From positions 1 through 25,707 of the forward strand of contig DATKDU010000246.1 in the NCBI GenBank assembly GCA_035512595.1: DNA of 25,707 bases, read 5' to 3'. The translations under genes and the position numbers were made by a program. This DNA is from DATKDU01 sp035512595 (lineage in GTDB: Bacteria > Planctomycetota > Planctomycetia > Pirellulales > Pirellulaceae). The notes beneath the pieces are model-generated. The model was not told the DNA's origin. It saw nothing but the letters and a program-made list of their open reading frames with translations, and ran no database searches. This document shows, piece by piece, positions 15,269 to 21,240 of this stretch; position 1 is the first letter of the stretch; each line of letters opens with the position of its first letter.

Positions 15269-16099
15269 ATGGAGCTTCCGATCGTTGGCGGTGGACTCGA
15301 TGTCGAGCAGGCGGTGCGCGAGCGTTATGCCGCCGCTTCGCAGCAGGTCGAGCCAGCCCTTTGCTGCCCCGTGCAGTACGACAGCCGTTACCTGGCGGCA
15401 TTGCCGGCGGAAATCCTGGAGCGGGATTACGGCTGCGGAGATCCGTCGCGCTACGTGCGGGAGGGGGAAACGGTCCTCGACCTGGGCTCCGGCGGCGGCA
15501 AAATCTGCTACATCGCTTCGCAGATCGTCGGCAAACATGGCCGCGTGATCGGCGTCGATAAGAACGAGGATATGCTGGCCCTGGCGCGGAAATACCAAGG
15601 GCAAGTGGGAGACGCGATCGGCTGGGACAACGTCGAGTTTCGCCGCGGCCGGATTCAGGACCTGGCGACCGATCTCGACGATCCGGGTAGCAGTCCCATG
15701 ATTGCCGACGGGTCGATCGACGTCGTCCTTTCCAACTGCGTCCTGAACCTGGTTGCGGAATCCGACCGGCGGCAACTCTTTGCCGAAGTCTTTCGCGTGC
15801 TCAAGCCCGGCGGACGGGCTGCGATCAGTGACATCGTCAGCCATCAGCCGGTGCCGGAGCGGCTCAAGCACGATCCGGAGCTATGGAGCGGCTGCATCAG
15901 CGGGGCGTATGAAGAGTCCGCTTTCTTAAAAGCGTTCACTGCCGCCGGGTTTGTCACCGTGGAACTGGTCGCCCGGCAAGGCGAGCCGTGGACGGTTGTG
16001 GAAGGGATCGAGTTTCGCAGCGTGACCGTGAGGGCCTACAAGCCGCTGGCAGATGGATCGGCCCCTACCAGCGGCTGCTGTGAGCCGGGCTGCTGCTAA
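15269..16099 (+). CDS. arsM: ArsM-like SAM-dependent methyltransferase
   Basis: A 276-residue cytosolic methyltransferase; ATG 15269 is supported by AGGGAGA six bases upstream. The SAM-binding loop is LDLGSGGGKICYIA at 70-83 and the acidic strand end is VIGVDKNEDM. The order and wording match arsenite S-adenosylmethyltransferases: DYGCGDPSR, DVVLSNCVLN at 151-160, RVLKPGGR and WSGCISGA at 206-213. The three cysteine sites of ArsM that bind As(III) have likely counterparts: Cys32/Cys33, Cys157 and Cys209. The C-terminus ends in GCCEPGCC, a double-cysteine tail also seen in some arsenic proteins and likely a metalloid-binding element. Predicted role: stepwise methylation of arsenite. No arsR, arsB or acr3 gene is nearby, so close relatives with other acceptors remain possible. 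Confidence 0.75.
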   Translation: MELPIVGGGLDVEQAVRERYAAASQQVEPALCCPVQYDSRYLAALPAEILERDYGCGDPSRYVREGETVLDLGSGGGKICYIASQIVGKHGRVIGVDKNEDMLALARKYQGQVGDAIGWDNVEFRRGRIQDLATDLDDPGSSPMIADGSIDVVLSNCVLNLVAESDRRQLFAEVFRVLKPGGRAAISDIVSHQPVPERLKHDPELWSGCISGAYEESAFLKAFTAAGFVTVELVARQGEPWTVVEGIEFRSVTVRAYKPLADGSAPTSGCCEPGCC

Positions 16100-16105
16100 T
16101 AAGTC

Positions 16106-16151
16106 GTAGGCACACTCCGTGTGCCGTTGGCGTCCGGGAGCTGACGCCAAC
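16106..16151. repeat. Double hairpin between convergent genes
   Basis: GTAGG at 16106-16110 begins the element. It has two perfect stems: GGCACAC-TCC-GTGTGCC at 16109-16125 and GTTGGCGTC/GACGCCAAC at 16126-16134 and 16143-16151. The first loop is TCC, as in several other copies. It lies between the stop of the ArsM-like gene (16099) and that of the zinc-ribbon gene (16154). There is no U-tract. The minus strand contains the core GCGTCAGC. Confidence 0.75.
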
Positions 16152-16153
16152 CC

Positions 16154-16390
16154 TTAGTACCACCCAGCGGTAACGTGATTCTTCCACCAGCCAGGCCGAT
16201 CGTTCGCCTCGCCGTGCATTGCCAAATGTTCGTTGCTTACCCGGCAGCGAATGAAAAAACCGTCACCTCTCGGATGGACCGACAAGGCTAACTCCGCTCC
16301 GCATATAGCGCAGCGCATCTCGGCGAACTGCTGTTCGGAGCACCCAGCAGTTATTGCATTTTTGATTTGGTTGTGGAGATCTTCGACCAT
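16154..16390 (-). CDS. Small CxxC zinc-ribbon-like protein
   Basis: A 78-residue protein with a CAIC pair at about 27-30 and a later lone Cys at about 49 (FIRCRVSNEHLAMHGE) whose nearby His residues could complete a metal site. The N-terminal 22 residues look helical (MVEDLHNQIKNAITAGCSE). I do not recognise a named family, but the pattern CAICGAELALSVHPRGDGFFIRC, read as two short segments, looks like a genuine small domain and not a chance frame. It lies downstream of trpE on the same strand, 74 bases after its stop. The ATG at 16390 has a weak upstream site. Function unknown; regulatory or structural zinc binding is the plain guess. Confidence 0.6.
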   Translation of the reverse strand: MVEDLHNQIKNAITAGCSEQQFAEMRCAICGAELALSVHPRGDGFFIRCRVSNEHLAMHGEANDRPGWWKNHVTAGWY

Positions 16391-16441
16391 TCACCACTCG
16401 CTCTTTCGGCGGCTGAGCAGATTCGCATAAAAACGCGTACA

Positions 16442-16466
16442 AGGTCCCGCTCGGCAAGCGGGACCT
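16442..16466. repeat. Hairpin covering the trpE stop codon
   Basis: A perfect 10-bp stem, AGGTCCCGCT with AGCGGGACCT, flanks the loop at 16452-16456. On the trpE coding strand it begins with GTAGG, and the trpE stop TAG (16465-16467) is part of that GTAGG. It belongs to the same family as the other GTAGG elements, in single-hairpin form, and could slow or end transcription of trpE though it lacks a U-tract. Confidence 0.65.
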
Positions 16467-17994
16467 ACTTATTGGTCCGCCGCTGCGTCACCTCGATCGC
16501 TTTCAACAAACCCTGCGCCTTGTTGAGCGTCTCCTGGTACTCGCTGGCCGGCACGCTGTCGGCCACGATGCCGGCGCCGGCCTGGATGTAGGCCTTGTTC
16601 CCTTGGACCACGAGCGTCCGCAGGGCGATGCAGGTATCCATATTGCCGCTGTAGTCGATGTAGCCCACCGCCCCGGCATACGGCCCGCGGCGATGGGGCT
16701 CGAGCTCGTCGATGATCTGCATCGCCCGCACTTTCGGCGCGCCGGAGACAGTGCCGGCCGGCAGACAGGCTTTGAGAGCATCAAACGCATCGCAATTGTC
16801 GCGCAGGGTGCCGGTGACGTTCGACGTGATGTGCATCACGTGGCTGTAGCGCTCGATGACCATCACGTCGGAGAGTTGCACGCTTCCGAATTTTGCCACG
16901 CGGCCGACGTCGTTGCGCCCCAGATCGACCAGCATCACGTGCTCAGCCCGCTCTTTTGGATCAGCGAGCAATTCCTCGGCCAGCCGCCGGTCCTCTTCTT
17001 CCGTCGCTCCGCGGCGGCGCGTGCCGGCCAGCGGACGGACGGTGACTTTCCCATCCACCACGCGGCACATGATCTCGGGCGAGCTGCCGACGAGCGTCAC
17101 CTCCGGCGTGCGGACGAAGAACATGAACGGGCTGGGATTCACGACCCGCAGCGTGCGGTAGACCTCAAATGGATCGCTCGTCAGATCGACTTCCAGCCGC
17201 TGGCTGATCACGACCTGAAAAATATCGCCGGCCCGGATGTACTCCACGCACTGCCGGACGGCATTTTCAAAATCCTCGCGGCGGAAATTCGAGCGGTACG
17301 CCAGCTTCGGCTCGCCGGTGGAGGCGATGTCCGCCGGCGGGAGCGGCGACGGCGCACTGAGCTTCTCGACCAGCTCATCGACCCGTCGCTGGGCGTCGGC
17401 ATACGCCTTGTCCGCATTGCCGGTAGCCAGATCGAGCCGCGCCATGGCGATCACGTACATCGCTTTGCTGACGTTGTCGAAGACCACCATCCGGTCGTAG
17501 AGGCCAAACGACAGGTCGGGCACGTTGCGGTCGTCGGGTGGAGCATTCGGCAAGTTCTCGACATAGCGGACGACGTCGTACCCTGCGTAGCCGATCGCCC
17601 CCCCAATGAACGGCGGCATTCCGGGCAAATGGACTGCGCGAAACGGCGCGAGCCGCTTGCGCAGCTCGTCGAGCGGGTCTTCGCAGTCAAATTCTTCGTG
17701 GGACAGGTTTTCAACCTGTCCTGGTTTTTGGGACAGGTTGGAAACCTGTCCTACGGTGACGTGTTTCCCCCGCGCCGTGATCGTCAGGAACGGATCGACC
17801 GCCAGGAAACTGTATCGCCCCACCTTCTCCCCGCCGATCACGCTCTCAAACAGGCAGGCACTGCCGCCGTGATCAAGGGCGTGGAATGCCGAGACGGGGG
17901 TCAGTGCGTCGCTCAAGAGGCGGCGGTAGACGGGGACGAGCGGATATTCGCCGGCGAGGCGGTGAAAGGTTTCGGGGTCGGGGAGATAAGCCAT
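16465..17994 (-). CDS. trpE: Anthranilate synthase component I
   Basis: A 509-residue chorismate-utilising enzyme. With a glutamine amidotransferase partner (TrpG) it makes anthranilate from chorismate, the first committed step to tryptophan. The N-terminal domain carries a tryptophan-binding motif variant (CLFESV, near 47-52; usual LLES), implying feedback inhibition. The catalytic part is complete: QVVISQRLEVD, VGSSPEIM, VRPLAGTRRRGATEEED, HVMLVDLGRNDVGRV, GTVSGAPKVRAMQIIDELE and RGPYAGAVGYIDYSGNMDTCI. Residues 81-99 (GQVSNLSQKPGQVENLSH and flanking Val) are encoded by a palindromic element at 17698-17754, an apparent insertion between GKHVT and the EEFDCEDPL segment. ATG 17994 is used; no clear ribosome site. 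No trpG or other trp gene is in the window. PabB is a less likely alternative. Confidence 0.92.
   Translation of the reverse strand: MAYLPDPETFHRLAGEYPLVPVYRRLLSDALTPVSAFHALDHGGSACLFESVIGGEKVGRYSFLAVDPFLTITARGKHVTVGQVSNLSQKPGQVENLSHEEFDCEDPLDELRKRLAPFRAVHLPGMPPFIGGAIGYAGYDVVRYVENLPNAPPDDRNVPDLSFGLYDRMVVFDNVSKAMYVIAMARLDLATGNADKAYADAQRRVDELVEKLSAPSPLPPADIASTGEPKLAYRSNFRREDFENAVRQCVEYIRAGDIFQVVISQRLEVDLTSDPFEVYRTLRVVNPSPFMFFVRTPEVTLVGSSPEIMCRVVDGKVTVRPLAGTRRRGATEEEDRRLAEELLADPKERAEHVMLVDLGRNDVGRVAKFGSVQLSDVMVIERYSHVMHITSNVTGTLRDNCDAFDALKACLPAGTVSGAPKVRAMQIIDELEPHRRGPYAGAVGYIDYSGNMDTCIALRTLVVQGNKAYIQAGAGIVADSVPASEYQETLNKAQGLLKAIEVTQRRTNK
17698..17754. repeat. In-frame double-hairpin element inside trpE
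   Basis: Exactly 57 bases (19 codons), with CCTAC at one end (17750-17754) and GTGGG at the other. Two identical 9-bp stems, GGACAGGTT with AACCTGTCC, lie at 17701-17721 and 17731-17751, each around a 3-base loop. The element is read through by trpE and encodes residues 81-99. Length, termini and twin hairpins match the intergenic element at 14801-14857. Confidence 0.85.
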
Positions 17995-18012
17995 GGAAAG
18001 GTTGCCGGCGAG

Positions 18013-18150
18013 TGAATCTTGCTCATTCTCTCTTACTCCCCGCTGGCGACCCCTGTCGCCAACTGAACCCGGGCAGCAGAAAGCGAAGGAGAAAGAGTAG
18101 GAGTAGGATTAAGATTAGGAAGAGGATTAAGAGGAAGAGCAAGAAGAGTT
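18013..18150. repeat. Hexamer-unit inverted repeat between trpE and mcsA
   Basis: A pyrimidine-rich run (GAATCTTGCTCATTCTC) at about 18014-18040 and a longer purine-rich run of AGGATT/AAGATT/AGGAAG units at about 18087-18150 can pair imperfectly. Between them is a small hairpin, TGGCGAC-CCCT-GTCGCCA. Unit sequence is the same family as 8895-9030. It lies in the 371-base gap between the divergent trpE and mcsA genes; the rest of that gap holds the mcsA promoter and leader. Confidence 0.6.
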
Positions 18151-18217
18151 CGGCCCAATCTTACTGGCGGCTCATACCGTCAACAACGGCCGGCCAGTGC
18201 CAGCATACGCGTTAACC

Positions 18218-18245
18218 TTGACACCCCTGCACTCGTCCCTAGAAT
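18218..18245 (+). promoter_or_regulatory. sigma-70-type promoter for mcsA-mcsB
   Basis: TTGACA at 18218-18223 is a perfect -35 box and TAGAAT at 18240-18245 matches the -10 box at 5 of 6 positions, with a 16-base spacer. Transcription would start near 18252, leaving a leader of about 115 bases. No CtsR-type operator (heptamer direct repeat) is evident around it. Confidence 0.65.
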
Positions 18246-18365
18246 CACGATGGGCAGGCGCTGCCTGAAGTTCAAGCATGGGGGGCACTTGCGCCCGCTG
18301 GCAGCGCGATTCGTTGCCAGAGACATTCCCGGAGGCCGTGCGGTTCACGCGCGGCCACGCCTGCT

Positions 18366-18896
18366 ATGAAATGCCAGCATTGCGAGAAACCCGCGACGTT
18401 CCACATCACGGAACTGACCGGCCCGCAGCCGGTGGAGCATCACCTGTGCGAAGGGTGTGCCAAGCTCTACCTGTCCGACACCGACCCGTCGGCCCCGCCG
18501 GAGCCGACGCTGGCCAACGTCCTGGCTAAACAGCTCAAGCTCGGCCAGGCCGCCGAAGAACTCGCCCGCCTCGACCAGCGGGCCTGCCCGGTCTGCGGCA
18601 TTACCTTCCACGAGTTCCGCACCAAGGGGCGGCTCGGTTGCCCGCATGATTACACGTTCTTCGAGCGGGAGCTGACGCCGCTGATCCTCAACATTCACGG
18701 CGAACCCAAGCATACCGGCAAGCGGCCGCGGCGGGGCGTCGTGGCGGCCGACCAGCAAACCGAGCGAATCCGCATCCGCCGCGAGATGAAGGAAGCGATC
18801 GACAAAGAAAACTACGAGCGGGCCTCGCAGCTCCGCGACAAGCTCAAGGGGCTCGACGAACTGCCCAGCAGCCACGAGGAGCCTCACGCCGAGTAA
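18366..18896 (+). CDS. mcsA: McsA-like zinc-finger/UVR protein, activator of the arginine kinase
   Basis: A 176-residue protein with two zinc-binding regions and a UvrB/UvrC (UVR) motif. Zinc region one uses C3, C6, C28 and C31. Region two has C74, C77 and C92, but the expected fourth Cys is Asp95 in GCPHDY, with His94 beside it. The UVR motif is at about 136-166 (RREMKEAIDKENYERASQLRDKLKGL), read in two short parts. In Firmicutes McsA binds and activates McsB, which marks proteins for ClpCP degradation. The next gene is mcsB, whose ATG may be as close as one base after this stop, so translation is probably coupled. The start has no strong ribosome site. CtsR and ClpC are not in the window. 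Confidence 0.82.
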   Translation: MKCQHCEKPATFHITELTGPQPVEHHLCEGCAKLYLSDTDPSAPPEPTLANVLAKQLKLGQAAEELARLDQRACPVCGITFHEFRTKGRLGCPHDYTFFERELTPLILNIHGEPKHTGKRPRRGVVAADQQTERIRIRREMKEAIDKENYERASQLRDKLKGLDELPSSHEEPHAE

Positions 18897-18942
18897 AATG
18901 CCCGTTTGCGCGTGCAGCGGTCACCTCCTCGCGGTATTTTCC

Positions 18943-20019
18943 ATGGCGATCAATCTCCAAGAGCTGGCGTCACGCTGCGGCGAATGGCTGCGAGGCTCCG
19001 GCCCGCAGTCGGACATCGTCATCTCCAGCCGCATCCGCCTGGCCCGCAATCTGGCCGACTTCCCCTTCATCCGCCGCTGCAACGAGATGGACAAGGCGGC
19101 GATCGAGAAAGCCTGCCGCCACGCCATCGAGCAGGTCGATACCTGGCAAAGCCTGATTTACGTCGATGTCAACACGCTGAATGCCGTCGATCGGCAGTTC
19201 CTCGTGGAGCGGCAGCTCATCAGCCGCGAGTTGGCGGATACCACCGGCACGCGGAGTGTGGCGATCGAGCGGCAGGAAACGTTCAGCATCATGGTCAACG
19301 AGGAGGATCACCTCCGCATCCAGGTGATGCACAGCGGCCTCGACCTGCCCACTGCCTGGGAGCAGATCAACCAGATCGACGATCTGCTCGACGAGCGGAT
19401 CAACTACGCCTATCACGAGCGGCTGGGGTATCTCACCGCCTGCCCCACCAACGTCGGCACCGGCATGCGGGTCAGCGTCATGCTCCACCTGCCGGCACTC
19501 GTCATCACGCAGCAGATCGAAAAAGCGTTCCGCAGCCTGCAGAAGATGGGGCTGGCGGTCCGCGGACTGTACGGCGAAGGCTCGCAGGCGATGGGAGACT
19601 TCTACCAGATCAGCAACCAGGTCACGCTCGGCAAGAGCGAGGCCGATCTGATCAAGCAGGTAACCGACATCATCCCGGCCATGATTGAGTACGAGCGGCA
19701 GGCGCGAAACTTCCTCGTCAAGGAAAGCCGCAAGGACCTGCACGACCGGGTCAGCCGCGCCTACGGCATTCTTTGCACGGCCCAGACGATCAGCAGCGAA
19801 GAAACGCTGCACCTTTTATCTAGCGTGCGGATGGGGGTCAACCTCGACCTGATCAAGGACCTCGACATCCCGACGATCAACAAGCTGGTCATCCACACTC
19901 AGCCGGCCCATCTGCAAAAGCTGCGGGGCCTCGAGCTGGAGACGGCCGACCGCAACGTCGAGCGGGCGAACCTGCTCAAAAGCCAGCTTAGGCGCGGGCT
20001 GGGGGCGTCGGATAATTGA
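18943..20019 (+). CDS. mcsB: Protein-arginine kinase (ATP:guanido phosphotransferase)
   Basis: A 358-residue kinase from ATG 18943 (MAINLQELASRCGEW). I prefer this start because it aligns with known McsB N-termini; the ATG at 18898, one base after the mcsA stop, would add 15 odd residues but allow coupling. Family motifs are clear: SDIVISSRIRLARNL at 23-37, NEEDHLRIQVM, and CPTNVGTGMRVSVMLHLP, whose Cys is the counterpart of the essential active-site Cys of McsB. RGLYGEGSQAMGDFYQISNQ follows and the C-terminal part is intact. It phosphorylates arginine residues on proteins, tagging them for Clp-dependent proteolysis and controlling stress regulators. Length is normal. It shares the 18218-18245 promoter with mcsA. 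Confidence 0.9.
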   Translation: MAINLQELASRCGEWLRGSGPQSDIVISSRIRLARNLADFPFIRRCNEMDKAAIEKACRHAIEQVDTWQSLIYVDVNTLNAVDRQFLVERQLISRELADTTGTRSVAIERQETFSIMVNEEDHLRIQVMHSGLDLPTAWEQINQIDDLLDERINYAYHERLGYLTACPTNVGTGMRVSVMLHLPALVITQQIEKAFRSLQKMGLAVRGLYGEGSQAMGDFYQISNQVTLGKSEADLIKQVTDIIPAMIEYERQARNFLVKESRKDLHDRVSRAYGILCTAQTISSEETLHLLSSVRMGVNLDLIKDLDIPTINKLVIHTQPAHLQKLRGLELETADRNVERANLLKSQLRRGLGASDN

Positions 20020-20023
20020 CACC

Positions 20024-20332
20024 AACCCGAAGCGTCAGCGAGGGAGACGCGCGAGTGAACTCAAAGAAAAAAGCCGTTCTTGATCGCATCAAGCATCTTG
20101 AAGAGGCGATTGCCAAAGGACGTGAGTATTTGGAAAGCGGCCAACATGCGGATTGGTGCGGCTTCCGGCCCTTGTTTACCGCCAAGAAGAGGGATGGAAA
20201 GGAATTGCCACCTCACAAAGATTGGGTAAGGAACGTTTTCCTTCCCAATCGTGAAAAGGCATTGAGGCAAGCAGAGATTGTGCTTGAAAGACTAAATTAG
20301 GCGCGAGGATTCCCTCGCTAACGCTTCGGGTT
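20024..20332. mobile_element. ORF cassette bounded by 22-bp inverted repeats
   Basis: Left end 20024-20045 (begins AACCCGAAGCGTCAGCGAG) and right end 20311-20332 are inverted copies matching at 21 of 22 positions; the left has GCGTCAGC, the right GCGTTAGC. They enclose 265 bases with one small ORF. The left end starts four bases after the mcsB stop and the right end overlaps two bases of the RluA-family gene stop. There is no transposase and no visible target duplication, so it would have to be a non-autonomous element or a repeat pair that happens to flank a gene. Confidence 0.5.
20055..20300 (+). CDS. Small hypothetical protein in the inverted-repeat cassette
   Basis: An 81-residue protein from GTG 20055 (MNSKKKAVLDRIKHLEEA). 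AGGGAGA at 20041-20047, part of the left inverted repeat, gives a ribosome site seven bases upstream, so the repeat itself may drive translation. The frame stays open back to a TTG at 20016, but that extension would read the repeat (TRSVSEG). The sequence is one long amphipathic helix (residues 2-28), a short loop with AdWCGFRPLF-like hydrophobics, then a basic loop and a second helix to the end (NREKALRQAEIVLERL). It is Lys-rich and visibly richer in A+T than its neighbours, suggesting transfer. No family recognised; a helical bundle or nucleic-acid binder is possible. Confidence 0.65.
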   Translation: MNSKKKAVLDRIKHLEEAIAKGREYLESGQHADWCGFRPLFTAKKRDGKELPPHKDWVRNVFLPNREKALRQAEIVLERLN

Positions 20333-21137
20333 AGTATCCGCTGACGCCGGCCTCTTTCCAATACTCCGGCAGCGGGGCCAGGGCTGTGACCGTCTCCTTG
20401 GTTACCGGATGCCGGAACTTCAGGCTCCGGGCGTGCAGCGCGATGAACCGCATCCGCTCGTCGTCGCTGGGAGGGCCAAACGGCCGTTGACTGCCGTAGA
20501 GCTCGTCGCCGAGCAGAATGTGGCCGCGGGAAGCGCACTGGATGCGAATCTGGTGCGTGCGCCCCGTTTCGAGCCTGATTTCCAGCAGAGACACGTAGTC
20601 CGCTCGCTCCGCGAGCGGACCACAAGCCTGAAGCGTAAGCGAAGGAAAGCGATCCATTGGCAAGTCGGCTGTTTCCTTCGCTTGCGCTTCAGGCTTAATG
20701 GCCGAGGTGCTCTCCAGCACCTTGTAGTGCAGGATCGCAATCTGCCCCAGCGGATCGCTCGCCTCGACCACCTGCGACCGCGGCTTGCCGTACACTTTCT
20801 TGAGGTGATCGGTCCACGTTCCTTCGTCGGGCTGGACGTTCCCTTCAACCAGCGCCCAATAGGTCTTCTCGACCTGCCGCCGCTCGAACTGCTGGCTGAT
20901 CCGCCGCGCAGCCTTGCGATCCTTGGCCAGCACCAGCACCCCCGACACGGGGCGATCGATCCTGTGCGGCACTCCCAGGTAAACATCCCCCTGTTGGCCG
21001 CCGTGCTCCGCCAGGTACCGCTTGACCTGCACTTCCAGACTGTCGATTCCTAGCGGCGCCTGCGTCAAAAGGCCCGCCGGCTTGCTGACCACCAGGCAGG
21101 CGGAGTCTTCGTGCAAGATCGAGAACGATGGCGACAT
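20331..21137 (-). CDS. RluA-family pseudouridine synthase
   Basis: A 268-residue enzyme that isomerises uridine to pseudouridine in rRNA or tRNA. The catalytic motif HRIDRPVSGVLVLAKD at about 58-73 contains the essential Asp61. Other family marks are KPAGLLTQ near the start, KTYWALVEG, ETGRTHQIRIQ and LLGDELYGSQ with the final LHARSLKFRHP. There is no S4 domain, as in RluA and TruC, so the target cannot be named. Between HYKVLES and VSLLEIRLETGRTHQIRI it carries about 40 residues not expected in the family (AIKPEAQAKETADLP, then RFPSLTLQACGPLAERADY), encoded by palindromic repeats at 20598-20696. The frame is intact, so the protein may still work with a surface loop. ATG 21137 is the start. 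Confidence 0.88.
   Translation of the reverse strand: MSPSFSILHEDSACLVVSKPAGLLTQAPLGIDSLEVQVKRYLAEHGGQQGDVYLGVPHRIDRPVSGVLVLAKDRKAARRISQQFERRQVEKTYWALVEGNVQPDEGTWTDHLKKVYGKPRSQVVEASDPLGQIAILHYKVLESTSAIKPEAQAKETADLPMDRFPSLTLQACGPLAERADYVSLLEIRLETGRTHQIRIQCASRGHILLGDELYGSQRPFGPPSDDERMRFIALHARSLKFRHPVTKETVTALAPLPEYWKEAGVSGY
20598..20696. repeat. Composite palindromic insertion inside the RluA-family gene
   Basis: A perfect hairpin, GTCCGCTCGC-TCC-GCGAGCGGAC, at 20598-20620 is followed by two inverted 25-base repeats at 20624-20648 and 20672-20696 (AAGCCTGAAGCG(T/C)AAGCG core, 24 of 25 matching) around a 23-base spacer. The 22-base inner part matches the ends of the 20024-20332 cassette at 18 of 22 positions, so the same family is present here inside a gene. 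Confidence 0.8.
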
Positions 21138-21153
21138 CAGCTTTACAACGGCG

Positions 21154-21233
21154 GGTTCAAAGTTCCCAGTTCAAGGTTCAAAGTTGTGACATTGCTGCGG
21201 TAACTTTGAACCTTGAACCTTAAACATGGAACC
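21154..21233. repeat. Heptamer-unit inverted repeat
   Basis: Arms at 21154-21185 and 21202-21233, made of TTCAAAG/TTCAAGG-type 7-base units, match at 26 of 32 positions in reverse complement, with a 16-base loop. It lies in the 103-base gap between the stop of the Gfo/Idh/MocA gene (21241) and the start of the RluA-family gene (21137), both minus strand, and could end transcription of the former. Confidence 0.75.
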
Positions 21234-21240
21234 CGTTCCG

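Noticed and set aside
14801..17754. Repeated GTAGG elements as a CRISPR array
   Set aside because: Copies are far apart, irregularly spaced, vary in sequence and have no spacer-repeat periodicity; no cas genes are present.
16603..18015. Long plus-strand frame (470 codons) opposite trpE
   Set aside because: Antisense shadow of a well-supported gene; no family resemblance.
18898..18942. Alternative mcsB start at ATG 18898
   Set aside because: Coupling to mcsA would favour it, but the 15 added residues do not match McsB N-termini; the start at 18943 does. Not excluded.
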